Counted from the first letter of the stretch, positions 48,338-61,185 are shown. The stretch is DNA of 64,000 nucleotides from Glossina fuscipes (GCF_014805625.2 NW_023998456.1:1856559-1920558); one strand, 5' to 3'. The notes: a model not told the origin generated them from the letters alone. A program made the numbers and translations.

Positions 48338-49410
48338 GATGCACATTGGCGGGCCTCTGGGCTCAATCATTGGCCCTTTGGTCTTCACGGTGTATATGAA
48401 TGATTTCTTTAAAATGTTTAACCTTGGATAGTTTAAAATCCACGCATTTGCTGATGATTGGCGGATTTCATTTGCGGGGAGTGTAGATGACTTGGAAGGA
48501 TATTAGCCTAACATTGACTACCATTTGCACATTTCCCGTTGCGTGGGTGCGAATGAACTTGAGGTGAGATGGACTAAAACATTTGCGATAATGTGTCGAC
48601 TTCAGAAGGTACCTCTGAATCTTGCTTTAAGGGTGGATGGTGCCAATGTTGAAATTGTAAATACCGTGCAATACCTGGGGCTAATTCTCGATAATAAGTT
48701 ACATTTTGATGCACACAAAAAATGTCTGTGCATTTGGATCGATTTTCTTCTTAAAAAATTTTATTCCTTGAATGCCTCCTATGTGCCCATTCAAGTCAAA
48801 ATTAGAGTGGTCAAAGCTTTAAGTTTCTGGTTCTACGAATACTTCAAACCTGAGGAAATTAAGACTACTACGTTATCGTATAGCTAGATATGTATTCGCC
48901 TTGAGGCAGTATAACCATATCCCAGGTTATATTCTACGGTTTCTAGATTGTATTTTCGTTAATTTTATTAGAGCTAGCCGTCTCCTTAAACCCTGCAACA
49001 TTATCCTGCGGCAGGAGTCGAAGCAGCTTTGCAATCTCTTCCGTAAGAGCTTAGAAGAAGAGCCTAGCGAGTTGTAACACTTTCTTATCTCACTTACAAA
49101 CTTAGGCTTTTATCCTTCGCCGCTAATAATGAGATTAGCTAGTTTCTTAGTATTGGGGCGGAGGCGTGGTTGTGGTATGTGTTCTTACCTTTCATGCTAG
49201 TCCAGTTACCTTCTTGGTTCCTGTTTCCTTCTTATTTATTTTTTTCTTTTGTTTTCTTTACCTTCAAGTTTATTCTCCTCTTCTTTAGATCGTTTAGGAA
49301 CATTTTGTGTTATTGTACTTTATTATCGCACCTATGGTAGACATTGTAATCTATTATCATAGAAGTTAAAGGCTTGGACATTACATAAGCGTCAATAAAT
49401 AAATAAATGA
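48338..49410 (+). pseudogene. LINE reverse transcriptase relic 1
   Basis: Fragments resemble the later RT motifs of non-LTR retrotransposons: PLG/SIIGPLVFTVYMNDF (the PQGS-LGP-LF-IYINDL block) near 48353-48407, AFADDWRISF (the catalytic FADD box) near 48445, and VNTVQYLGLILDNKLHF near 48655-48710. A frameshift is visible at the PLG/SII junction and stops break the frame near 48428 and 48506. The 3' end has an ATAAATAAATAAATG tail at about 49396-49410. The 5' part is missing, as in a truncated LINE insertion. Confidence 0.75.
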
Positions 49411-49705
49411 ATAAATATTTTAATTTTTGCGATACTACCGTTCAGACGCGTGGATGGAGAAATGAACGGATGGACACGCTTAAGTATATGCTGAATTTGA
49501 TATACTTTATGGGGTTTTTCAAGCTTGCTTCTGCCCTCTACATAAATAAAACTAATACTATCTTTGTTTCCTGCTTATTTCACTCGCTGCAATATTATTC
49601 TACAAGAATATCAAAAACTCTCAATATAATTTTCTTATTTTCTTTTCATGTTGGTAAACATGTTCCCAACATATATTGGCATTACCAACCAAAACCAAAG
49701 ATTAG

Positions 49706-50050
49706 ATGTGTTTTGACACGCTCGGGGATTTTTTCTGTCAAAGAATCTCCATTAAATTTTGGAGGACCAGTAAAACGAACTGCTTCAACTCACTTGAAAT
49801 GTTGACTGTGGCACTTGGCAAGTCCACTTTAAGCAAAAAAAAAAATGTTTATAATCGGTACAAGATCTTAACACAAGGCCGGGAAGATGTTAATGACAAT
49901 GCCCATCTTCGAAGCCTCAGCACGTCAAAAACCGATGGACGCATTGATACAGTGAAGATAAATTGTTTTTGTCGAAACACTATTAGAGAAGTGACTGAAG
50001 ATGTCGGCATATTGGTTGGTTTATGGCACGCAACTTTTTCGGATGTTTTT
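49706..50050 (+). pseudogene. mariner transposase relic 3, N-terminal half
   Basis: The frame contains QRISIKFWRTSKTNCFNSLE, then LGKSTLSK, GREDVNDNA, STSKTDGRIDTVK, IREVTEDVGILVG and FSDVFGVKRLPP. These match the order of the paired helix-turn-helix DNA-binding region of mariner transposases. The catalytic D,D34D part is absent; family A sequence starts near 50150. Several substitutions and lost residues show decay. It is a different subfamily from relics 1 and 2. Confidence 0.8.
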
Positions 50051-50149
50051 GGCGTGAAACGTCTCCCGCCATTGCTTACTCGTAATTTTTTGGCAAAAAC
50101 TAACACAGTAGTCATGCCTAAGCCTATCACGTAAATGACCATTATAGTC

Positions 50150-50900
50150 GACGAAAGCCGACAATTAGATGCCCTGCATCACTTTGCCTAGCACCTACGC
50201 TGTGATTTTAGTTATAACACACGAAAAATTATACATTGCTTTCAAGCAAAGGCATACTTTGCCTAAAAGTTTGCACATCGGAGGATTCCCACAACATCAC
50301 GTTACGCGATCTAAATTGTGTAAAGATTTTATTATTTTTCAGTTTCCGTCATAAAAAACTAGATAGTAGACATTCTCTCCATATAAAAACGAATGATAAT
50401 TCATTCATATGATCGGGTCTAAAAAATAGATCTATGTGATTCAAGTTCCCTACCGCTAGTTGTTGTGCTAAATTGCTGCTGTATACATATTTTCATCATA
50501 AAATATTAAAAATTAAATTTTTTTCTAAAGAGCTTGCTATTTATTGGTGAGAAAGCTTGCATGGGGTAGGGCAAAAGACTCAATGGTTCGAACTTGGTGC
50601 ACATAGGTTTTATATCAAATTACTATCACGTACAAGATTTCATCATAAAACATTATCAATTGGACATTCTTGGCACCTGATAATTCTTATATGTGATGTT
50701 ATTCAAAAAGTAGAGCTACATGGTCCAAATTCGGTAAGGTTGATCTACCAATATGAAACTTTATCGTTTTCATCATGATGTAATGAAAATTATATCTCTT
50801 TACTACATAAATATTCAATTTTCGTAGAGAGAGTTCAAAGAATTACTCAGCCAAAGCAAATTTTTCAAATCAATTTACAAGTTTTGTCGAACAATTTATG
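50150..50900 (-). repeat. dispersed repeat family A, diverged copy
   Basis: Begins AAAGCCGACAATTAGATGCC and CTGCATCACTTTGCCTAGCA, comparable to the family end near 60480. It later shows TTTATATCAAATTACTATCA, CATGGTCCAAATTCGGTAAG and AGAGAGTTCAAAGAATTAC. The far end is unclear, and an inner segment appears duplicated (about 50290-50560). Confidence 0.5.
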
Positions 50901-52517
50901 AATTTGTCTATTTGACATATAATATTAACCGGAAGTTCTAACTAATACTCTAAAAGTTAATCGGTTAAAGATTAAAAGCACTAAAGACATCATTTCGGCA
51001 AAATTCGGCGAATACAATTTTGAAAAAATGTTAGCAAAGACAACTTGACCTCCATAAATCTTTTTGCATATTATTCTTGACCATATAAAGACATCATTTA
51101 AGGTTATAAGAAAAATAAGAAAAATAAAATAATTCATAAACCTCTTAAGCCAAAGTTCGGAGACTCTTTCAGATTTTCGTTCACTTCTATTTCGAATGCA
51201 TCTTCTAAGGCTTATTAGCAGGAAGAATAATATGAAATATTTTTCCTTTTATTTTTTTTTTTTTGCTAACCATTTCCTCTTTATTAGAGAAATTAAAATA
51301 TTTCTTCAAGCGAGCATTGTTGGTTTCTTTCATTGTACTTTGCTAGAAAACGCAAAACGAATTTTTAATTTAATTTAAGAATGCGAAGCTAATGGCAAAA
51401 GGAAAGAATGCGAAGTTAAACTTTGCTAAACTAATTGGTAACGCCACGGCAGGATCTACTAAAACAATGACAGCAAACACATACAACATACAAGGCAAGC
51501 TATGTATATGCGTTGATAATCGATCATGGTATTGGTTTTGATGACTTTATTGTCAATATGCAAAAAAGAGAAAAAAGAAAAAAAAAGAAACAATTGTTGA
51601 ACAAAGAAATCGTTCGAAAATTAACAAAAATAAAGACAAATGGTTGGAAAACAATTCACTCTGTAGGTGGTAATAGCAAAAAGAAAACAAACAACAATTT
51701 TTTTTCTTCTACTTCTCCCAAATCAACTCCCGCATGTATAAAAAAAAACTCTGATGAAAAAATCCAAAAACTCGAATATAACGAAACCTTTTCCATGTTT
51801 AGAATTAATGTAAATACATGGCCAACACTTGCATTCGAAACGCTCTCACCAGTAGCTCAAAAAAAGAAAGAAAGGGCGACATCACATCTTCTTCTTCCTC
51901 TTCTTTGTCTTCAGTCATTTTTACTATTATTTGCTACCTCGGGGCGAAAGGGTCCTCTACACCTCGTTTTGTTTGCGGTTGCACTGTTAATTGCTTGCTA
52001 TTTACAGTTCAAATTGTAACACCTTTCACTCTTCGAAAACTATTTCCTACAACTTTGACTAATACCTGCTGAAGCTAGACAGCTCGGCACGATGACAAGC
52101 GAAAATAATGCAAATTTTTACGGCCACATTATTAGTGAAAAATTGAACAAAAGTTTTGTTTTTGCTTTTTATTCCGTTTCCTTCAATTAGATTAACTTTG
52201 AAACAAATTCTTGTTTACGTTCTTTTTTTTTGCATGTTTTCTAAACGGCCACAATATTATCGTTGCGGTTGGTTAGAGTTATCTTTATCTTCGACAAATT
52301 GAGTAATAGTTGAAAATGTTGAAAACGAAAAAATCCTTAGAAATTTGCAAACAAATAGCAAGAGCCAGGCAAACAGGGGATGCACGGATTACTTTCTTAT
52401 TTGTGCATTAAGTTAACTTTGGCAGGAGTTGCTTCCTGGACACAAATCAATAAAATTGAATTCGCAATCGTGCTCATGTTGAGCTTAAATTTTTTAAAAT
52501 AGACCTTCATTGGTATG
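50901..52517. other. no gene recognised
   Basis: The longest frame (51513-52019, 168 codons) starts in lysine-rich low-complexity sequence and shows no recognisable domain. I do not call it a gene. Confidence 0.4.
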
Positions 52518-53258
52518 TATTAGGAGCTTGCATGTGTTCTGATCATTTTTTTCACTTGAAAAAGTCTTTTATTATTCATTTTCTGCACCTTTTTCCCGTC
52601 TTTCCGGGCGAGCATGACGATACCGTGTCGAAAGACCGATGTTGGCTTGGCAGCGATGATCCAATCATCGACTCATTTTCGCACTTCTTCACCTTTTCGA
52701 AACTGTGGTAACCAGAAGTCAGTATGTCTGGTGAGCGCGCTCCCATTCGAGCTGTAACAGTGCATCTTTGACGACTCTTTTAACTTGTATCCGCACGCTG
52801 TCCTGCAAGACGATGACTTTGCCTCCGTTAATCGCTATTGTTGGTCGTTTTTGTAAGAATACATCGGTCAATTTGTTCAGAGTCAATTCCTATGGACTCT
52901 ATTTTCTCTCATTGTGAATCTTTCCTGTCGCTCGTGAACGTCTAGAGACAGATGATTTGTCAACTGCTAAGCTGTTCGAATGTTCTTTGAAATTTTGAAC
53001 AGGGTTCTCGTTATATAAGTCTTGCCATTCATTGTCAGCAGGTTTCTCCAAATTAAACAACAAAAGTAATGAATGTCGAAAACGCAATTTTGAGCGTTCG
53101 CGACGACTAGCGTCCGCATGCACTGTATAACTCAACAATATTAAATGGAATACTATGATATTATGTAGAGGAAGATTGAAATCATCGAATTTAACCGTTG
53201 TGTATGTCGATACTTCGCGTTTATCAATTTCACCAAGAGATGTCGCTGGCCAAACAAC
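52518..53258 (-). pseudogene. mariner transposase relic 2, internally deleted
   Basis: Read on the minus strand from about 53258 to 52518. A leader shared with relic 1 (VKFDDFNLPLHNIIVFHL versus VKFDDLTFRTR...KIIVFHL) precedes LRFRHSLLLLFNLEKPAD, the mariner N-terminus, then NENPVQNFKEHSNSLAVDKS. A later remnant of the VVKDALLQLEWERAHQ region lies near 52780-52735. The low-coordinate end, TTAGGAGCTTGCATGTG near 52519, matches the start of relic 1 and so marks the terminal inverted repeat. The element is about 0.74 kb against the usual 1.3 kb. Confidence 0.8.
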
Positions 53259-53385
53259 ATGCACGTAGCTATTAATATGTATATGTGTTGCATTAGCATT
53301 TGCTAGAAATTCCAGCCTATGGGTATGAAAATTTAGTTTTTACCCCTTTTTCTAGCCTTTTGTAGGATAGAGGTGAGGGGCACAA

Positions 53386-53800
53386 AAGATTCAGTTAAGA
53401 CCGGGTATAATTTTCTTACTTGTCTGAATGTGAAAAAAGTACAAATATTGCATACGAACAGCCCTGATCATTAAGTTTCCTACGCAGCTTTGTCTAACGC
53501 AAGTTTTTATTTGCTTTCATAACCAAATGCCTAAAATTATGGTTTTCTTGCTTGCACCACCTTTCATAACATAAGAGGCGCAAAAGGCGCTCTTCATCTT
53601 CACCTATCTTTTTTTATAAAAGCTAAGCACTCATAGCAAGTCTTATACGGGAAGGGATCCACTAAGCCCAAATTTGGTGCAGTCTATTTTCATATGAAAT
53701 TATAAAATATTTCAAAAATTGGACCTTTCGACCATAGAAAATTTATTTTTCGTAAGAACGTTTATACGATAATAGATTAAAATAATTAATTATTCCATCC
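53386..53800 (-). repeat. family C terminus followed by family A fragment
   Basis: GACCGGGTATAATTTTCTTACTT at 53399-53421 is the inverted family C end. From about 53458 the sequence ATTAAGTTTCCTACGCAGC, TTTGTCTAACGCAAG and TCCACTAAGCCCAAATTTGG resembles diverged family A. Boundaries are approximate. Confidence 0.4.
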
Positions 53801-54242
53801 CATGCAAATTCTTTAGATCGAAAATATAATATTGAACGGTTTTTGTCGAGCATTTACATCTTCTTGCCGTGTAAGGACTTGTTCTTTGTTGGAATATTTA
53901 TATGAAAGAAGATTTCGTTTCCGAATATCCTACAATCACGTGGCATGTCAATCTATTCACTGCCACTGATTCTTGCCGAGAAATATCAATAAGCTGCAAA
54001 TGTGTTTGTTTAGGATATACAGACAGATCGGCGACAAACAAACGTAATTCCATTCGGCGAATGCTTCTGAGTACATTGGTGCAATAAGAGCCACACATTT
54101 TAAGACAAATAGGATGAGATTAGCAACGAGTAAAACGGGAAGAGGGTATAAATTAGACGCACAGTTCTGTTTTTTAGTAAGATACGAACCGAAGAAACGA
54201 AGACTATTTTCCTTTAGGTCATTATTGAGCTTCTGAAGGAAC

Positions 54243-55900
54243 GTGTTTTTCTGTGAACGAATAGAAAGAGTGACGAACGCCGTGGATGATACCAATAAGT
54301 ACTGCAAGAACTACAGAGGCATAGCCAAGTTGAGTGTCTTGCCCAAGTTGTTCGAGCGTATTGTGAGTCAGCATTTGGCCTTTGCCATTAATTCGTATAT
54401 TTCTCCGCACCAGCACGGCTTTCGGAAAGGGCGACCTACAGTCACCAACTTGTTAGAGTTTATCTGTCATGTTTTCAAGGCTTTTTCTAGTGGCTCTCGC
54501 GCAGATGTTATTTACACTGATTTAAGCAAATCATTTGATTTGGTTAACCATAACTTACTTATCTTTAAACTCCAAGCCTCTCCTTCAGCGTTTTGTTCAA
54601 CTTTATCACCTCGGATGAATTCCCCGTTATATCTGGCGCACCTCAAGGAATTCATTTAGGTCCCATTTTATTTAGTTTATACATTAACGATCTTCCATCG
54701 GTGGTTAATTCCAGCCAGATCTTAATGTATGCGGATGATGTGAAACTGTTTCCCTCCTTCTCTGTTGAATCGCAATCACATCAGGCTCAAGGTGACTTGG
54801 ATAATTTTCTTACATGGTGCTCTATGAATCTTCTGAATAAATGTAAGAAGCTTTCTTTCTCAAGAAGAAAGTCATTCATTACTCAGTATTTCATAGATTC
54901 GCATAAGTTGGTGGACGTCGATTCGATCACAGATTTAGGCGTTCTATTTGACCATAGGTTACGTTTCAAACTTGCATATTGAGCTCTCGATAAGCAAAGC
55001 TAGGTCCGCGCTTGGCTTTATAAAAAGGTGGTTCAGAGAGCTTGATGATCCTTATATTACGAACAGGCTTTACATGTGTTTAGTTAGACATATACTCGAG
55101 TATGCCTCTGTTGTGTGGTCTCCTTCATATAGGTGCTATGTAGATTCAATTGAATCTGTTCAAAAGCAATTCTTGCTGTTTGCCCTTAGAAATTTGGGTT
55201 GGGATCCGATTGCCTTTCTTCCTCCGAAATAAAATAGGTTGCTTCCGTTGTCCCTACCGTCTCTTGAGAAACGTAGGTTTGTTCTTGGCGTTTTTTTTTG
55301 TAATCAAAGTAATAAAAGGTGCTATTGACACGCCTTCATTACTTGGCGAAATAAGCTTTAATGGCCCTAACCGCTTCTCTAGGCACTTAAATCTTGGTTA
55401 AGCTTAGTCTGTGTCAATATAATTATGAGCTATTTAACCCACTCAGAGTTGTTTGCAAGAACCTAAATGACGTCTATCACTTGTTCTCATTATCGGACTC
55501 TTTAAAGTCCATTAAAGCAACGTTGCTAAATACGCGCGAATTACCTATGTCGTAATTAAAATTTTAACCTTAAAAAGTTGTTATGAGTCGAAAGTTAATT
55601 GTTGTTAACTACTATCGCTTTCCAGGCTTATGCATGTTTGCGATGGCTTAGGGGTTCATTTGCAATTTGGTCCTGTACCGGTTGTGGGTGTGGCTCTATG
55701 CTAGTTGTGTACATGCTTTTTTTTCTTTTTTCTTTTTTTTTCTTCTTATTTGTTTTATTGTACTTATACTAAGTTTTAATATTAATTAATATAAGTTTTG
55801 CTTTAAGTGATAATCGTGAACTCGACTGTTATTTGTTTAGTTGAGTTTCATGTATAAGTAGAATTAAAATAAAATAAATAAGAAATAAAATAAAAAAAAA
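54243..55900 (+). pseudogene. LINE reverse transcriptase relic 2 (non-LTR)
   Basis: Three shifted frames together cover much of a non-LTR reverse transcriptase. 54243-54590 has NYRGIAKLSVLPKLFERIV, HQHGFRKGRPTVTNL and DVIYTDLSKSFDLVNH (with the first catalytic Asp region). 54593-54960 has ISGAPQGIHLGPILFSLYIN and the catalytic YADDVKLF. 54960-55232 has the thumb-like ITDLGVLFDHRL, ILEYASVVWSP and VDSIESVQKQFLLFALR. Frameshifts near 54590, 54965 and 55230 inactivate it. An A-rich 3' end (AAAATAAAATAAATAAG) lies at about 55866-55900. No endonuclease domain was seen, so it is 5' truncated; the sequence looks Jockey-like but the clade is uncertain. Confidence 0.88.
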
Positions 55901-58900
55901 GTGTTATATAGCTATTGTTTATTCGAATATTATAAAGTCTTGAGTTTATGAATAAACTGCCATCGGAGTGGTACAAAGATGTATTAGGCTTCTGCAGACA
56001 TATGCAACAAGTGAAGCAAGAAGTTTTGCCCATTTTTCGAGCAGGGAAACGATATATCTTCTCAAGCAATTCATGACTTGTGCGATTGCTCGGTAGGTCC
56101 GAAAGGAGCAAAGTTATGATCAGCGAGATCTTTTCAGAGGAGCGGTGGGATAAAGAATGTTCCGTTCCATCCAAGTGATCCAAGTGACTGCAGCGTTTTC
56201 CTGACAAGTTTAACACGTGTCGGACGGCATATTATGCTTAATGGTAATGTCTACGATTTTAACGCTTAAAGCAATAACAGTAGTTATCCTTTCTACCACT
56301 CGACGGAGACCTTCAATGAACGCACTTCAGAATTCCATAGGCAGTGAAAAGTAATGTATTGGCATAGAGCCACTAAGAATCCTTTAACAGTCAAACAAGC
56401 TGATAAACTAATTCGTTCGCCAAAACTTTTCTTTTTTTTTTTTACCAAGCAAGTGCTTTAAAAACCATAAAAGCGACGCTCATTTTTTTATCAATAAAAT
56501 GTTGATATCATAGAGAGATAATAACACAATAGAGGCTTTTAATATATGTTTGCAAGTTAAAGAAGTGATCATTAAAATTTCTAACCACATTATGCTGGGC
56601 TTTGATATTTTTTGATAAAGTCGGACAGGGGATGACATAGACTGGTGAGCTGTAATAAAAAAATTGATTTATTTACCAAAACAAATTTTATTTTGTGACG
56701 CATTTTAGTTATGCATACAAATATATGCAAAGATACTAATACTTGCACTGACACACAAGCACAGGCAGTAGGTAAAATGAATGAAATGCATACGCGTACG
56801 CTTGCACGCGCATAGTTAATCAACATAATTATCACTCGATAGAACAAAAATTTCTACTAAATATTACATGTCGGCGGCAGCGAAGTAAAAGAAAAAGTTG
56901 GGGGACTAGATGCAGGCACAGTCGTATTACACTTTGTAAACTTTCTCTGAAGAAAATATTTAACGTCAATCAACTAAGAGGTTGTCATAAAGAGAGATAG
57001 TTCTCTTGGTTTTATATTTTTAAAATTTCTCCTCTTATCGTCGCGTCAGGATGCGGTTTGTTTTACTTGAAAAAGACGCATTTTGCGGCCTTTTGCACAT
57101 GATTTTCGATGTCATGAGTTCTAATGTTGCATCACACCATTATTGTCGCTAACTCTGTGTCAACCGAACCACGTACGCTAACCCAAAACATTATCTGAAC
57201 AAGGGTGCCTAAGTATGTTCGTTTATGTAAGTGAGTGACTTTTGAAGTTAAGCGAAGCATTCAAGCATTAACTGCTTGCAACGTCTCGTATATTTGCCAC
57301 CATCAAGTCTGCCGCAATTCTTCAATTCCCCCAACGATGTCCCTACGCACACATACACTCACACTCACAGCGCAATTCACGTATGGCACACAATAAACGT
57401 TAATCAGAGTATCACACATTTATGCACAAACAACAGCAAAACAGAAAAAAAAAGGTGAACGAAATGTAACGCCTAAGCCGAAAACGTTTAAATATTAAAG
57501 ACCGTCAACCACCAACGCCACTACCACCAACGATGCTGATCGCTGTTTCTCTCTTTTTCGCTAATCTCTTGCTCTCTCACTTTTTCTTATCGTTAGCCAT
57601 AACGTGATCCTTTGCTGGCTGTTGGTAAATTTCTTACGTTTTTTTTTCCTTTTTTTTTTTTTTGTGTTATATTTGTTAGGCCTTAAAACGCGTGTGCTAT
57701 GCCTCCAAAAACTATTTTCAAATGAATGTAATGATGACCATTTAACATAAAAAACATAAAGGAAAAGATCAGAGGGAAAATACCGCGAGGTATAAGGACT
57801 TTCCGAGAGTATTAATTACCGCTAAGTAATAAAAGTGAAAACGAAACCGAACAACTGACGCAAAAATGTGTGAATGTAGGCGTTCTTCTGAATTACATTT
57901 TAACATATTTGAGAAATTCTCTTATTTTGTTTCTCTTTTACAAATTTTCAAATGCCTAAAACAATCATTAATATTACGCCAGATATGTTTACGAACCAGA
58001 TTATTGATTAATTTGCTCGCATTTATTATTTCTATAGAAAGCCATACGGAATTTTTTTCATATTTCATCTATCATTAATCAAGAATCCTTGTAAGTAAGC
58101 AATTTAGAAGAGAATATAAAGCGAAAAGTTTTCATACCTTTCTATCGAACTACAAACGTTGCTGTTGGAGCACTGTGTCAATGCCGAGCGTTTTCCCCTT
58201 GATTCTTCGTACATTTTTCTTCTGATCTGCGCCAACATATTCATATCATAAGATATTATATTATATTGGGATTATTTGATGCGAGTGAGGATTTGCGATT
58301 TTATTTGATGATGCTCTGAAAACCGGCATATAGTTCACCTAATGATGAAGCGTAATGGGAGGAGCCAATGCTGGGAACAACGCTTTCGTTTAACCCACTG
58401 CGGATAGAAGATCTTCCTCCAAGTTTCCCTTAAATAATTTTGCGCTAAAATAGAAATACAAAATGAATGTAGCAGAGTTCTTTCCTGTAACTGAACACGA
58501 ACTAGTATTTATTTCGCCTGTAGTTGAAAATTAAGGCACGCTATGCTTACGTCTTGCAAGCGTTTTGAAAAAATTAATACCCTTTCAATGTTCGCTGACG
58601 AATATAATAAAGAAAAAATAATCTTATAATGAATCGTTGGCTAGATCGCTCAACTGTTTTCAATTTAAATTCAATTTTCAAGTCGACATCACTGGTTCAT
58701 GTTTACAATAATTCATTGATCATTCATAATGAAACAACACATACTTTGGAATTGCAATTTTTGAAAATTTGATAGCACCCTTCAAGGGTAGTTGCATTTA
58801 TTATAGAACATGTTTATATATTCAGGGCTGGCAAATAAGTCTAGTAATTTTTATACCTACCACCGAAGGATGGTGGCTTACCCATCTGGTCAACACCTAT

Positions 58901-59220
58901 GCAGCAACCGAAAAGAAACTCAAGACATCCCGTAAAGTGTGTACACTCTCGGTCAGCATCAATTTACGAGTTATTCTAGTCCATATGTCTATCCGTTCAT
59001 GCATCCCTCTGCCTTCAATACGGTTCTCTTGATCGCAAAAATTAAAATAATGCGGCTGTAAATTTGATAAAAAGAGTAGAAGAGGACTGCAAGTGAAATG
59101 GATCGAATGGATCTAAGCTGAGAGCTCATGTGCTTTCTCAGTTTTTGCTCATTGCTTTTAAGGTACAACAGATATATTGATAAAAATTTCCGCCTATATT
59201 TTATATGTTATTCTAAAGTA
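55901..59220. other. spacer upstream of gsb, no gene recognised
   Basis: 56550-58080 appears free of recognised repeats and has ACACACATACACTCACAC at about 57347-57364 and pyrimidine-rich stretches near 57545-57590. It is a candidate place for gsb enhancers. No exon was recognised. Confidence 0.35.
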
Positions 59221-59398
59221 TTATTATTATTATTATTAATTTCGCCAGAGAAATAAATTCTAGGACTAAAGTCTTAAAGCACTAGCATCTAAGGCTTTCG
59301 GCTTTATTAAAAACTCTACCGCACTTGCGATTTGAACCCACGACCATTGAGTTGCTAGTCGAGACTCTTGCCTACTCGGCCACCCAGGCGGATATATC
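59221..59398 (-). mobile_element. tRNA-derived SINE with target-site duplication
   Basis: Reverse-complement copy of the SINE at 5185-5371. The (ATT)n tail is at the left, the body CTAGGACTAAAGTC and AAGGCTTTCGG in the middle, the B box GATTTGAACCCACGACC near 59330, and the A box CCTACTCGGCCACCCAGGCGG at the right. CTAAAGTA at 59213-59220 and 59399-59406 is a probable 8-bp target-site duplication. Confidence 0.85.
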
Positions 59399-59949
59399 CT
59401 AAAGTAAATGCATAAATATGAGGGAAATCGCCCACGTCCACTCAAATTATGGGATATCAAAATTTCGTGTTTTTTCTTTTGCTTTCTTTTAAGATAAAGT
59501 GTTCGATCGGAGCCAAATAACATATAATTTCCAATTGAAAATTTGATGAGTTTTGTGAAACTGCATTGAAACGTAACCCTGTCAACTTTGGGACGGAAAA
59601 CGCTTGAGTTCACGAACTTTCGTTGAATGATAGTCAAATTAAGATCGGAGATCTAGCAGTGTCCATGTCAATCTCCAAGCAATAATTTTCGAATCCAAAT
59701 TAAAGCTTGAGAATGCTAACCGCACGCTGCATGATGCCTTTGCTCACCGTGGAACAAAAATATCGACTCACAAGCCAATGGCTGAAATGGCACAATTGAA
59801 TAAATAGAAGTTCGATGTGTTCCCCCATCCGCCATATTCTTCAGACTATTATCTGCGACGAAACGAAAAAAATCTGAGTTTAATAATGCAAGCTTTTAAC
59901 GTCTTTTAAAACATATCAAAAATTTGCACTTGAATAAATTCGTTAAAAT

Positions 59950-60220
59950 TACTTATAATTAATTCAGTGCTTGATGTATATTTGGGGCCATTTTGGCGGC
60001 GATAGATCGTGAAGACAGTAACGAAAGAAGCTCTTTCTGATAGGTTTCAGAATTTTTCAAAAATCTATCTGAACTCTATCTAAATTTTATATACAAATGT
60101 GTAGTTACGTAATGTCTCCGAAAGTTGAAAATTCAGCTTGATGTGGACATCGCATTCTTTCAATGTTTATGCTGTAACTACGACTGAGAGTGAGTGGCCA
60201 TTACTTAGCATTATTTGTGT
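59950..60220 (+). repeat. repeat family D, copy 2
   Basis: ATATTTGGGGCCATTTTGG, TTTCTGATAGGTTTCAG, AGTTACGTAATGTCTCCGAA and CGCATTCTTTCAATG match copy 1 at 41270-41520 in order and orientation. Confidence 0.6.
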
Positions 60221-60474
60221 GTGTGTTCCTAATATGTTTTTTTAATTTTAATACTTATTTTATTTGTTTTTTTTTACTTCGCGATAAGTCGTACCACGGC
60301 AAGCGAAGACATACACCTTGAAGAATATGGGTTGTCTTGACTTCGGTTGATTTCGATCTTCCTAATGAACCGCTCTGTGTACAGCCCTTTTTGATCGACG
60401 ACAACACTGTGACGATCATATTAGAGCAAAAATTGGCGACATCTTTTTGAAAATAAGTAAGAACCTGACAGTTG

Positions 60475-61185
60475 GACAAGGCCGGCTATTAGATAGCCTG
60501 CACCACTTTGTCTAACACATTTATTCACTCGTTTTCGCGATAATACACCAAAAGTTAGACCTTATTTTCATGCAAAACCACACTTTTCATGAAAGCCCGA
60601 ATATTGTAGAAATCCGTATATACTGTGTAGTCCAAACAATGGACCTATGTGGTCGAAATTTGGTTAGCTTGATTTCTATATCGATTTACTATTATTAACT
60701 AATTTTCGCCGCGAAATATTAAAAATTATACTTTTTTACTATATAAAGGTTTAGTTTTCGTAGCAACAGTTATAAGAGAGAGGTGTCAAAAAATTACCTC
60801 AGCCGAGTCAACTTTTTCATACCAATTTAGATTCTCCAAAAACTGTCACATAACGAGTTTTGTCAAGAAATTTTGAAAATTAAAATTTTATTCCACTTAA
60901 CGACTTTTTAAAATAGGGCGTTATATGCGCGTGGTCGAAAGAGTGGACCGATCCAACTCGTTTTCAATAGCATTCGTCCTTGGGTCAAAACACGTTAGTG
61001 TGCTAAATTTCATCCAAATATCTCAAAAATTGCGATCTGTAGCTTGAACACAAATGTACATCGACAGACATCAGACGGACAGACAGGCACGGTAAAATAA
61101 AAGGTAGGTCTATTTCCAGTCATTCTTCATGTTAGATGCGTCCGCATAAACTTAATATACCCATGGGGCGTAGGGCATAAAGAGA
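60475..61185 (-). repeat. dispersed repeat family A, near full-length copy
   Basis: The left edge reads AAGGCCGGCTATTAGATAGC and CACCACTTTGTCTAACAC. The right edge reads TCCGCATAAACTTAATATAC. Between them lie CATTCGTCCTTGGGTCAAAA, AAATTTCATCCAAATATCTC and the CAGACGGACAGACAGGC block. At about 0.71 kb this copy defines the family best. No transposase frame is visible. Confidence 0.65.

Noticed and set aside
51513..52019. 168-codon plus-strand frame
   Set aside because: Lysine-rich start, poly-A derived tracts, no recognisable domain, no splice or expression evidence.
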